This document shows, piece after piece, positions 31,064-39,160 of a DNA stretch of 64,000 nucleotides (its first letter is position 1; every line of letters begins with the position of its first letter). The stretch is from Corynebacterium bouchesdurhonense (GTDB lineage: Bacteria > Actinomycetota > Actinomycetes > Mycobacteriales > Mycobacteriaceae). Where the stretch lies: positions 814,570 to 878,569 of the forward strand of contig NZ_LT546028.1 in NCBI RefSeq assembly GCF_900078305.2, written 5' to 3'. The notes under the pieces are model-generated. The model searched no databases, was not told where the DNA came from, and saw only the letters and a program-made list of their open reading frames with translations. Both the position numbers and the translations under genes were made by a program.

Positions 31064-31104
31064 AAGAGCCCACCGCCCCCGCCCGGGGCGCGGTGGGCTC
31101 TTTG
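31064..31104 (+). terminator. Rho-independent terminator after rpsQ
   Basis: AAGAGCCCACCGC (31064-31076) pairs with GCGGTGGGCTCTT (31090-31102), with a T at the end of the stem. The stem is 13 bp and perfect. Confidence 0.92.
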
Positions 31105-31140
31105 CTGTCCGCCACCGTCCGGCGCATTTGGAGCACTAGG

Positions 31141-31146
31141 TAAACT
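31141..31146 (+). promoter_or_regulatory. -10 box TAAACT, probable leaderless glmS promoter
   Basis: TAAACT ends 7 nt before the glmS ATG. No Shine-Dalgarno lies between them. Confidence 0.5.
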
Positions 31147-31153
31147 GGCCCGC

Positions 31154-33010
31154 ATGTGTGGAATTGTTGGATACGTAGGCGGCGGCCGGGACGCGAAGAG
31201 CGTCATCATCGAGGGGCTGCGTCGGCTGGAGTACCGCGGCTACGACTCGGCCGGTGTGGCCGTGGTCGCGGACGGCCGTATCGAGTGCCGCAAGAAGGCC
31301 GGCAAGGTCGCTGACCTGGAGGCAGAGATCGCGGCGCACCCGCTGGACGCCTCCCACCTCGGCATCGGGCACACCCGCTGGGCCACCCACGGCGGCCCGA
31401 CCGACGTCAACGCCCACCCGCACGTGGTTGGCGGCGGGAAGCTCGCCGTGGTGCACAACGGCATCATCGAGAACTTCGCCTCCCTGCGCGCCGAGCTCGA
31501 GACGAAGGGCTACACCTTCCTCTCGGAGACGGACACCGAGGTTGCGGGGGCCCTGCTTTTCGACGTCTACGTCAACCAGGCATCCCAGGATCTGACGCGC
31601 GCGATGCAGCTGACCGCCCAGCGCCTCGAGGGCGCGTTCACCCTCCTCGCCATCGAGGTGGGCCAGCCGGACCGTATTGTGGCCGCGCGCTGGAACTCCC
31701 CGCTGGTGATCGGCGTGGGCGAGGGCGAGAACTTCCTTGGCTCCGACGTGTCCGGCTTCATCGAGTTCACGCGCGACGCCGTGGAGATGGACAACGGGCA
31801 GATTGTCACGCTGACCGCCGACGGGTACAGCATCACCACCTTCGACGGCGCCTCGGCCGAGGGCAAGCCGTTCCGCGTGGAGTGGGACGTCACCGCCGCG
31901 GAAAAGGGCGGCTACAACTCCTTCATGGAGAAGGAGATCCACGACCAGCCGGCGGCGGTGCGAGACACGCTGTACGGCCGCTTCAACGAGGAGGGCCGCC
32001 TCACCCTCGACGAGCTGCGCATCGACGAGTCGGTGCTGCGCTCGGTGAACAAGATCATCATCGTGGCCTGCGGCACCGCCGCGTACGCGGGCCAGGTGGC
32101 GCGCTACGCCATCGAGCACTGGTGCCGCATCCCCACGGAGGTGGAGCTGGCCCACGAGTTCCGCTACCGTGACCCAATCGTCACCGAGCAGACCTTGGTG
32201 GTGGCCGTCTCCCAGTCCGGCGAGACGATGGACACGCTCATGGCGGTGCGCCACGCGCGCGAACAGGGCGCCAAGGTCATCGCTATCTGCAACACGGTGG
32301 GCTCCTCCATCCCGCGCGAGGCGGACGCGGTGCTCTACACCTACGCGGGGCCGGAGATCGCGGTGGCCTCCACCAAGGCCTTCATCTCCCAGATCGTGGC
32401 GGCCTACCTGCTGGCGCTGTACCTGGCCCAGGTGCGGGGGAACAAGTTCACCGACGAGATCCGCGGCATCATCGAGCAGTTGCAGGAGATGCCGGACAAG
32501 ATCGCCTCGGTGCTGGAGAACGCTGACCAGGTGCGCGAGCTGGGCCAAGAGCTGGCCAATTCCAAGTCCGTGCTGTTCCTGGGCCGCCACGTCGGCTTCC
32601 CGGTCGCCCTCGAGGGCGCGCTGAAGCTGAAGGAGGTGGCGTACCTGCACTCCGAGGGCTTCGCGGCCGGCGAGCTGAAGCACGGTCCAATCGCCTTGGT
32701 GGAGGAGGGGCAGCCGGTGTTTGTCATCGTGCCGTCGAAGTCCTCGCGCCACAGCCTGCACGCCAAGGTGGTTTCCAACATCCAGGAGGTGCGTGCTCGC
32801 GGCGCGGTGACCATCGTCATCGCGGAGGAGGGCGACGAGGACGTGGTGCAGTTTGCTAACCACATCATCCGCATCCCGGAGTCGCCGGGGCTGCTGCAGC
32901 CGCTGCTGGCCACGGTGCCGCTGCAAATCTTCGCGTGCGCCGTGGCGGAGGCCCGCGGCCTGAACGTGGACCAGCCGCGTAACCTGGCTAAATCCGTCAC
33001 CGTGGAGTAG
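31154..33010 (+). CDS. glmS: Glutamine-fructose-6-phosphate aminotransferase
   Basis: Makes glucosamine-6-phosphate from fructose-6-phosphate and glutamine, the first step to UDP-GlcNAc for peptidoglycan. 618 aa, full length. The N-terminal class II glutaminase starts MCGIVGYVGG with the catalytic Cys2. Two SIS sugar-binding domains follow (IIVACGTAAYAG; VLFLGRHVGFPVALEGALKLKE), ending in RNLAKSVTVE with the catalytic C-terminal loop. It sits alone between the end of the S10 operon and an efflux pair. The known corynebacterial glmS is usually elsewhere in the genome, so this may be the only copy, moved here, or a second copy; the window cannot tell. Confidence 0.95.
   Translation: MCGIVGYVGGGRDAKSVIIEGLRRLEYRGYDSAGVAVVADGRIECRKKAGKVADLEAEIAAHPLDASHLGIGHTRWATHGGPTDVNAHPHVVGGGKLAVVHNGIIENFASLRAELETKGYTFLSETDTEVAGALLFDVYVNQASQDLTRAMQLTAQRLEGAFTLLAIEVGQPDRIVAARWNSPLVIGVGEGENFLGSDVSGFIEFTRDAVEMDNGQIVTLTADGYSITTFDGASAEGKPFRVEWDVTAAEKGGYNSFMEKEIHDQPAAVRDTLYGRFNEEGRLTLDELRIDESVLRSVNKIIIVACGTAAYAGQVARYAIEHWCRIPTEVELAHEFRYRDPIVTEQTLVVAVSQSGETMDTLMAVRHAREQGAKVIAICNTVGSSIPREADAVLYTYAGPEIAVASTKAFISQIVAAYLLALYLAQVRGNKFTDEIRGIIEQLQEMPDKIASVLENADQVRELGQELANSKSVLFLGRHVGFPVALEGALKLKEVAYLHSEGFAAGELKHGPIALVEEGQPVFVIVPSKSSRHSLHAKVVSNIQEVRARGAVTIVIAEEGDEDVVQFANHIIRIPESPGLLQPLLATVPLQIFACAVAEARGLNVDQPRNLAKSVTVE
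31554..31567 (-). repeat. 14-bp motif variant (12/14), inside glmS
   Basis: CTGCTTTTCGACGT, encoding LLFDV, with the uncommon CTT Leu codon and GGGGGCCC upstream. Confidence 0.5.
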
Positions 33011-33052
33011 CGCGCCGAGGTTTCTTTGGTGTGGGAACACACCTGTCCTTGC

Positions 33053-33058
33053 TAATCT
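33053..33058 (+). promoter_or_regulatory. -10 box TAATCT before the adaptor gene
   Basis: TAATCT ends 6 nt before the GTG at 33065, consistent with a leaderless transcript. Confidence 0.45.
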
Positions 33059-33064
33059 GTGCGC

Positions 33065-34639
33065 GTGCGAAAGACGAAGATCCTGGGTGCTGTAACGCTG
33101 TTATTCTCCGCAACAACTCTGGCGGCGTGCGGGTCGAGCGTTCCCGAGGTGCCGGCGGCGGACACGGTGGAGCTTGAGCCCAAGGACGTCGTCTCCAGGG
33201 TCTCGGCCAGCGCGACGATTGACTCGCGTGAAGTGGTGGCGCTGACCACGGCGCTCACCGGCCCAGTGACCGCGATTGATGTACGGGTGGGGCAGCCCGT
33301 GCAGGAGGGCCAGGTGCTCGCCCGGGTTGATACATCCAGCGTGCAACGCGAGCTCGATACCCAGCGGGCGCAGCAGATGGTGTCCGAGGCGACGTCACAA
33401 AGCCAACTGCAAGCCGCGCAGCAGGAGCTGAACCAGAAGCAGGAGGCGATGAACCGTGGCCTCAACCCGCAAATCGCCCAGGCGCAGGCCGCGCAGCGAG
33501 ACGCGGATGCGGCGCTCAGTGAAGCGAACGCATCCTTCCAGCAGCGCAAGGCTGAGGTGGATGCGGGCCTGGATGCGCGGCTGTTTCAACAGGGCAACGC
33601 TGTTGACGCGGCTCGCCGCAACATCACCATAGCGGGGCTTGCGTCGGTACGCGCAAATGCCGTGAACTTCATCAACGCGCTCACCGGTCAGGTTGACCAG
33701 ATCACGCCGGTGGTGGGCATCCTGGAAACGGACGAGGCCTACAAGGGCGCGAGGCGCGAGCTCGCGGACGCGCAGCGTGGCTACGAAATCGCGCTGCACG
33801 AGGTGGACGCCGATTTGGAGGCCAAGCAGCGCGCAGTGGGCCAGGCATACCTGGCTAAGAGCAACGCCGACGTTGCGCTGGAAGTGGCGCGGCTTGCCGC
33901 GCAGCAGGACTTGCAGGCCAGCGCCGCAGGCGTAGAGCAAGCGCAGCGCGGCCTCGATGCGTCCCGCACCGCCGGCGCGGTGGGACAGGGCCAGCTGCAA
34001 GTGGACCTGCAAAACGGGGAGGTGCGCTCGCCGATCAACGGTGTGGTGACCAACGTGGTCGCGCAGCGCGGCCAGCCCTCTTCGGGCCACCTGCTCACCG
34101 TTGCGGACCCGGAGCGGCTGCTGCTCACGGCCAACGTGAATGAGGTGGACTCCGGGCGCATCAAGGTGGGCAACGAGGTTACGTTCACCACCCCCAGCAC
34201 CGGCATGAAGGAGTTCCGCGGGCGCGTGGAGGACATCTCCCCAGTGGCGGCGCCGAGTGCGGGTGGGGCGGAGGGCCCGGCGCAGACGCCCGCACGGCCG
34301 GAGTTCCCCGTCACCATCGAGGTGATTGGGGATAAGGAGGGTCTGCGGATCGGCGGTTCGGCGAAGGCGCAGATTGTGACGGGGACCGCGCGGGCGTCGT
34401 TAAGCGTGCCCCGCGAAACCATCATCGATGACAACGGTAAGTACTCCCTGCTCACGCTGCGCGACGCGGGCGAAGGCGAGTACGAGGTCACCGAGGTGCC
34501 TGTGACGCTCGGGCTGGTGACGGACCTTGAGGTGCAGGTGAAGGGGGTTGACCCGCAGACCCGCGTACTGAAGAACCCGGGGGATTACCGCTCGCAGGTT
34601 GGCCAGCGGGTGCGCGTGCCCAGCGGCAAGGCGCAGTAG
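33065..34639 (+). CDS. MacA/HlyD-type efflux adaptor lipoprotein
   Basis: A 524-aa membrane-fusion-type adaptor. A lipoprotein signal peptide ends in the lipobox LAAC (Cys about residue 20). The biotinyl/lipoyl-like half-motifs flank a long coiled coil (residues about 85-310, rich in Gln/Ala) and meet again at VRSPINGVVTNVVAQRGQPS. A beta-barrel and membrane-proximal domain complete the protein. The GTG at 33065 is preferred because of the -10 box spacing; the GTG at 33059 is in frame too. Its stop overlaps the start of the permease gene by 1 bp, so the two products act together. The substrate is unknown. Confidence 0.85.
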   Translation: MRKTKILGAVTLLFSATTLAACGSSVPEVPAADTVELEPKDVVSRVSASATIDSREVVALTTALTGPVTAIDVRVGQPVQEGQVLARVDTSSVQRELDTQRAQQMVSEATSQSQLQAAQQELNQKQEAMNRGLNPQIAQAQAAQRDADAALSEANASFQQRKAEVDAGLDARLFQQGNAVDAARRNITIAGLASVRANAVNFINALTGQVDQITPVVGILETDEAYKGARRELADAQRGYEIALHEVDADLEAKQRAVGQAYLAKSNADVALEVARLAAQQDLQASAAGVEQAQRGLDASRTAGAVGQGQLQVDLQNGEVRSPINGVVTNVVAQRGQPSSGHLLTVADPERLLLTANVNEVDSGRIKVGNEVTFTTPSTGMKEFRGRVEDISPVAAPSAGGAEGPAQTPARPEFPVTIEVIGDKEGLRIGGSAKAQIVTGTARASLSVPRETIIDDNGKYSLLTLRDAGEGEYEVTEVPVTLGLVTDLEVQVKGVDPQTRVLKNPGDYRSQVGQRVRVPSGKAQ

Positions 34640-35895
34640 TGGATGCCCGCGACGCGATCGGGCTGGCCGCCACCAGCCTGAGGGCAAACAAGCTGCGCTC
34701 GGTGCTCACGCTCCTCGGCGTGATCATCGGCATCGCCGCGGTGGTGGCGATCATGTCCCTGGGCAAGGGGATGCAGCAGCAGCTGCAGTCCGACTTTGAG
34801 CAGTTCGGGCTTAACGACGTCAACGTGCAAGTGAAAGCGCGCGACACCGGCGACGAAAACACCTGGTACTACGAGGACATCCCTGACTCGGCCCTCATTA
34901 CACCGGACATGGTGGACCAGCTGCGGGGATACATCGGCGGACAGATCCAGGGCATCGCGCTCGACGCTGGGCGTGAAACCGGCAAGCTTACCCGGGGCCT
35001 GAACGAGGGCCGGGCGGGCGTGGAGTTTGTCAACGCCGATTACGTAGAGATGCAGCGCCACACCATGACCGCCGGGCGCATTTTCAACGAGGACGACATC
35101 TCGGCCGACAGGGCAGTCGCGGTTATCTCGCCTGAGGTGGTGGACACCTACTTCAACGGGGACCCAGCCTCGGCGATCGGCGCCAACCTGGATATCGACA
35201 TAGACGGTCGCTTTGGAAGCTTTCAGGTAGTGGGCACCTACGGCCGCGCGGAGACGTCCTCCCCGCTGGTGATGATGCCGGAGGACGCCGTAGTCTACGT
35301 CCCCTACACCGCGCAGGCCCGGCTGAGTGCCAACCCGGTGCAGGGCTTCCGTGGACTGCAGATCCGCGCGCTCACGCCGGAAGGCACCGCTGAGGTGGCC
35401 CAAGACGTTGCCACCTGGTCCTCCCAGGCGTATCTCGATGACCCGGATTATGAGGCGCAGGTGCTTGACACCAAGTCTGAGATTGACCAGGTGAATCAGA
35501 CTATGGGGATGATCAGCCTGGTGATCTCCGCCATTGGCGGGATCTCGCTTTTGGTTGGCGGCATTGGCGTGATGAACATCATGCTGGTGTCCGTCACCGA
35601 GCGCACCCGTGAAATCGGCGTGCGTATGGCGTTGGGCGCGACGAGGCGGGCGGTGCGCACGCAGTTTGTCACCGAGGCAATGATGATCTGTCTGCTCGGC
35701 GGGGCACTTGGGGTGCTCCTAGGTGCCGGGGTGGGCATGGCCGGCACCGCGGCCATGGGCGTGACGGTGCTGCCGCCGGTGACGGCCATCGTGGTTGCAC
35801 TGCTCTTTTCTCTGGCGATCGGGTTGTTCTTCGGTTGGTACCCGGCGAATAGGGCGGCGAAGATGAACCCGATCGAGGCGCTGCGCTACGAGTAG
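34639..35895 (+). CDS. MacB-like ABC transporter permease (FtsX family)
   Basis: A 418-aa permease. An N-terminal membrane helix (SVLTLLGVIIGIAAVVAIM) is followed by a large extracytoplasmic MacB_PCD domain (about residues 45-280) and three C-terminal helices with the conserved VTERTREIGVRMALGA motif and the final ANRAAKMNPIEALRYE. It begins at GTG 34639, overlapping the adaptor stop. Unlike most MacAB-type operons there is no ATP-binding-cassette gene in or beside the pair, so an ATPase encoded elsewhere must energise it. It is convergent with thiD-tenA. Confidence 0.87.
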   Translation: MDARDAIGLAATSLRANKLRSVLTLLGVIIGIAAVVAIMSLGKGMQQQLQSDFEQFGLNDVNVQVKARDTGDENTWYYEDIPDSALITPDMVDQLRGYIGGQIQGIALDAGRETGKLTRGLNEGRAGVEFVNADYVEMQRHTMTAGRIFNEDDISADRAVAVISPEVVDTYFNGDPASAIGANLDIDIDGRFGSFQVVGTYGRAETSSPLVMMPEDAVVYVPYTAQARLSANPVQGFRGLQIRALTPEGTAEVAQDVATWSSQAYLDDPDYEAQVLDTKSEIDQVNQTMGMISLVISAIGGISLLVGGIGVMNIMLVSVTERTREIGVRMALGATRRAVRTQFVTEAMMICLLGGALGVLLGAGVGMAGTAAMGVTVLPPVTAIVVALLFSLAIGLFFGWYPANRAAKMNPIEALRYE

Positions 35896-35910
35896 CGCTA
35901 GCGCTCGGCA

Positions 35911-37482
35911 TTAGAGGTCGCCGCTGCGGCTGGACTGGTCGAAGAACTCCAGCTCGTAGTAGCAGGCGTACATGAATGCGTCCGCGGCCTTTTCGCGTGC
36001 CTCGGGCGAAGCCGCCTCGAGCGCGCGCTCCACTGTGGCAAGAGCTGTACGGACGTCGCTGGTGAACTCCTCGCCGCCGTACATGGACAACCAGGCGTTG
36101 TACGGGTGAGCATCGTGGTTCGCCTCCGCCAGGTGCAGGCCTACCTCGGCGTAGAGCCAGAAGCAGGGCAGCACTGCCGCTGCGCCCACCGCATAATCTT
36201 CCAGCGCAACCTGCGCCTTGAGGAAGTTGGTGTACGCGGCGGTAATGGGGGATACCTCGGAGCCGGAGAAATCCAAATCGTGGCTGCTAAACCAGGTGTG
36301 GTGCAGGTCAGATTCGGCCTCAATTGCCACCACCGCGCTCTGCGCCCACCACACCTGGTCATCCGGGGTGTGAGCCTTCACGCTGAGGTTGGCCAGAGCG
36401 CGGGAGTACTCCTGCAGGTAGTGCGCGTCTTGCAACAGGTAGAACTCGAACTCTTCGCGTGGTAGTTCGCCGGAGCGCAGCGCCTGGATGTGAGGCAGGT
36501 TGAGGGTGTCCGGCCACACCTTCGCCGCGGCGCGGTCCCACAGGGCTTGGGTGTGCGGGCCTGCCGCCTCGATCTTCGCCGCGAGTAGCTCTGCGCCTTC
36601 GTCGGGAGGGGTGCCCGACAGGTCCCACGGCTGGGTGGAGGCGTTGCCCGCCAGGCGGCGTAGCTGGTGGAAGTGGTTGACGGGGCCGTGGCCCTGGCCA
36701 ACGTTTAGCTCGTCAGCGGTTGCAATTGCCTCGTGCAGCCAGTGGGAGGTCCAGCGCAGGGCACGAGCCTGATCCCCGCTGAGTGCGATGCGCGCGGCCA
36801 GCGCGGAGGAGAGGGAGCAACCTGTGCCGTGGGTGTTCTTGGTGTCCACGCGCGGTACCTCCGCCACTTCCACCGACCCGTCCGGGCTGACCAGCGCGTT
36901 GGAGGCAGCGCCTTCCTTGAGGTGGCCGCCCTTGACCACCACGGCCACGCCCGTCTCGGAGGCGAACTTGTGGCCCTGCTCAATTGCCTGGTTGAAGTCC
37001 TGGGCAACCTCTTCGCCGGTGAGCACGGCGAGCTCCGGGAGGTTGGGGGTAACAACTGTGGCGTGCTCACGCACGAACTCGCGCAGCGCGTCCTCCGCGT
37101 CGGCGGTGAGCAGGCGGTCGCCGGAGGTGGCCACCATCACTGGGTCCACCACCACGTGGCGCACCGGGTGCTGGGCGAGGTACCGGGAGACGGTGGCGGT
37201 GGTTTCGGCGTCCCCCAGCATGCCGATCTTCACGGCGTCCACCTCAACATCGTCGAAGACGGCCTCAAGCTGGGCGGCCAGGAACTCTTGCGGGGGCGTG
37301 TGGATCTCGCGCACGCCCTGCGTGTTCTGCGCCACCAGCGAGGTGACCACGCACATGCCGTAGCCCCCGGCCGCGGCGATGGACTTCAGATCTGCCTGGA
37401 TCCCGGCGCCGCCGGTGGGATCCGTCCCGGCGATGGACAAGATATTGGGGGTGGTGTGGCGCTGCGCGGGTTGCGTGGGCAT
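35911..37482 (-). CDS. thiD: Bifunctional HMP(-P) kinase ThiD / TenA-type thiaminase II fusion
   Basis: A 523-aa two-domain thiamin enzyme. The ThiD part (residues about 10-265) phosphorylates hydroxymethylpyrimidine: NILSIAGTDPTGGAGIQADLK, DPVMVATSGDRLL and the anion-hole motif THGTGCSLSSALAA. The TenA part (about 300-523) salvages thiamin breakdown products: DAHYLQEYSRAL, the catalytic-Cys region VLPCFWLYAEVG and the C-terminal CYYELEFFDQ. The ATG at 37482 has GAAAGGA upstream and is preferred over a longer frame. No TPP riboswitch core is visible in the short upstream region. It follows two dynamin-like GTPase genes on the same strand after 79 bp. Confidence 0.93.
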   Translation of the reverse strand: MPTQPAQRHTTPNILSIAGTDPTGGAGIQADLKSIAAAGGYGMCVVTSLVAQNTQGVREIHTPPQEFLAAQLEAVFDDVEVDAVKIGMLGDAETTATVSRYLAQHPVRHVVVDPVMVATSGDRLLTADAEDALREFVREHATVVTPNLPELAVLTGEEVAQDFNQAIEQGHKFASETGVAVVVKGGHLKEGAASNALVSPDGSVEVAEVPRVDTKNTHGTGCSLSSALAARIALSGDQARALRWTSHWLHEAIATADELNVGQGHGPVNHFHQLRRLAGNASTQPWDLSGTPPDEGAELLAAKIEAAGPHTQALWDRAAAKVWPDTLNLPHIQALRSGELPREEFEFYLLQDAHYLQEYSRALANLSVKAHTPDDQVWWAQSAVVAIEAESDLHHTWFSSHDLDFSGSEVSPITAAYTNFLKAQVALEDYAVGAAAVLPCFWLYAEVGLHLAEANHDAHPYNAWLSMYGGEEFTSDVRTALATVERALEAASPEAREKAADAFMYACYYELEFFDQSSRSGDL

Positions 37483-37561
37483 CAGGCGATCCTTTCGCGG
37501 TTCCGGGTTCGGGGTATCACTCCCGCCCACGCTACACATGCGGCGCGCGTGCTTACCCGGG

Positions 37562-39160
37562 CTAACCGGCTGCGATTGCTACGTGATCCGCGAAGCGGTC
37601 GTAATCCCCCCGGATCTGCGCCAGCGGGTCCACCACGGCCGACTCCGACGCGGCCGCCACCTCGCGCTGGATTGCGGCCCTGGTGCGCCGCTTCACGCCG
37701 GCGCCGATCACCCCGCCGAAGACGGTGGTGGTGAGCCCTACCAGGAGGCCGGTGAGCAGGCCCGCCATGATCAACAGCGTGGGCACCGGCCACCCCTCAA
37801 CCTCCGGCACGAGGTCCCCGCCGAAGATCGGGGCCAGTGCGCCGGGGACAAAGGCGGCGGCCAGGTACCACAGCACGCCTACCAGCGCGGCGAGCAGCGC
37901 GAGCCACTGCAGCACGGTGAGGGCGGACCAGCCCCTCGACGGCTCCGCCGGCAGCTTGGTGCGGGCCACCGCGCGGTCCAGCTCCGCCGGCACCGCCCGC
38001 GAGATCTCCTCCGCGCGGTCCTCCACGGCGGCCGCCCACGCGTGCGGCAGGCCCTCGGCCGCGGCCGCGGCGTACCCGCGCACGCCGCGGTTGGCCACCG
38101 CCTTGGACGGGGCGTCCAGCTCCGGCATCGAGGTGCGGTGCACGCCGATCTCGTCTGGGGCCTCCCGCAGCCCCAACCGCTTCAGCGGATCCGGCCGGAA
38201 CTTGGTCACCCAGGACGTGAGCAGCCACCCGGTGCGCTCGTGGAGGCGCTTGCGGTACGCCGCCGCGGTGGTCTCCGCGATGCGGTCGGCACCCGCGGCC
38301 TGGGAGAGGGCCGCATCCATTTCGCGCTTCGCTTGCTTGTCGACGCCCCCCGCCCGACCAAGTCCCACATACTCCCCGGTCACAGCCCGGATATCCGCCT
38401 CGATGCGCGCTGACTGGGCGGTGTGGGCGCGCGCCACCTTGGTGATGGCGGCGCGCAGGTCGTCCACACCGGCGCCGGTGAGCGTGGAGGTTGGGATGAC
38501 CTGGACACCGCGTAGGCCGTCGCGGACAAGCAACTGCTCAAATGAGCGGGCAACCACGTCTATGTCCGCGCCGCGCAGAAGGTCGGACTTGTTGAGCACG
38601 GCGAGGGTGACGGCGGAGTGCGCGGCGTGGGGGCGGATGAACTCGTCGTGGATGACGCTGTCCGCGTACTTCTCGGGGTCCGAGACCCATACGAGGATGT
38701 CCACTTGGCCGGCGAGGCGGGTGGCAATCTCGCGGTTGGACAGCTCCACCGAGTCGAAATCCGGCAGGTCCAGGAGGATCAGTGGGCCGGCGCCGGGGGC
38801 GAACTCGCCCTGGCGCGGGCGGCGGTCCTCCACGCCCAGCCAGTCCAGCAGCTGCTCGGACCCCTCCGGCTGCCAGATCGCGGCCAGCGGGGAGGAAGTG
38901 GTGGGGCGCCTGGCGGCGGCTTTGCCCAAGTCCTCGCCCACGACAGCGTTGAACAGGGACGTCTTGCCGGAGCCCGTGGCGCCGAAAAAGCCGACTACGG
39001 TGTGCTCGGCCGAGAGGGAACGGCGCTCCGCCCCGGCGGTTGCCACCCGCTCGAGGCGGGCCAGCTCGTCCTGCGGGAGGTAGGGGCGCGCGATGTCCGC
39101 GGCTTCGCCGAGCGCGGCCAGCCTGTCCCCCAGCGGGGCCTTGCGCTTGAACACCGCCAT
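37562..39160 (-). CDS. Dynamin-like GTPase with two membrane helices (second of a pair)
   Basis: A 532-aa large GTPase. G1 is FFGATGSGKTS (residues about 58-68), G3 is LLDLPDFDS and G4 is NKSD. A helical middle region is followed by two membrane helices (WLALLAALVGVLWYLAAAF; TLLIMAGLLTGLLVGLTT) and a helical C-terminus. Its ATG overlaps the stop of the preceding GTPase by one base, so the two are probably made together and act as a pair, as with actinobacterial DynA/DynB-type proteins that remodel membranes. The division or membrane-repair role is inferred from the family. A 14-bp motif copy encodes VDKQ in its middle. Confidence 0.78.
   Translation of the reverse strand: MAVFKRKAPLGDRLAALGEAADIARPYLPQDELARLERVATAGAERRSLSAEHTVVGFFGATGSGKTSLFNAVVGEDLGKAAARRPTTSSPLAAIWQPEGSEQLLDWLGVEDRRPRQGEFAPGAGPLILLDLPDFDSVELSNREIATRLAGQVDILVWVSDPEKYADSVIHDEFIRPHAAHSAVTLAVLNKSDLLRGADIDVVARSFEQLLVRDGLRGVQVIPTSTLTGAGVDDLRAAITKVARAHTAQSARIEADIRAVTGEYVGLGRAGGVDKQAKREMDAALSQAAGADRIAETTAAAYRKRLHERTGWLLTSWVTKFRPDPLKRLGLREAPDEIGVHRTSMPELDAPSKAVANRGVRGYAAAAAEGLPHAWAAAVEDRAEEISRAVPAELDRAVARTKLPAEPSRGWSALTVLQWLALLAALVGVLWYLAAAFVPGALAPIFGGDLVPEVEGWPVPTLLIMAGLLTGLLVGLTTTVFGGVIGAGVKRRTRAAIQREVAAASESAVVDPLAQIRGDYDRFADHVAIAAG
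38333..38346 (-). repeat. 14-bp motif copy (exact), inside GTPase gene
   Basis: TTGCTTGTCGACGC on the plus strand. On the coding (minus) strand it reads GTC GAC AAG CAA within GVDKQ. Confidence 0.82.

Noticed and set aside
37480-37560. TPP riboswitch upstream of thiD-tenA
   Set aside because: The region has no CUGAGA or ACCUGAUC-like core and is too short for the element.
38511-38540. Another motif copy at ACAAGCAACTGCTC in the GTPase gene
   Set aside because: The first half (GCGTCG) is interrupted by three extra bases, so it is counted only as a chance resemblance.
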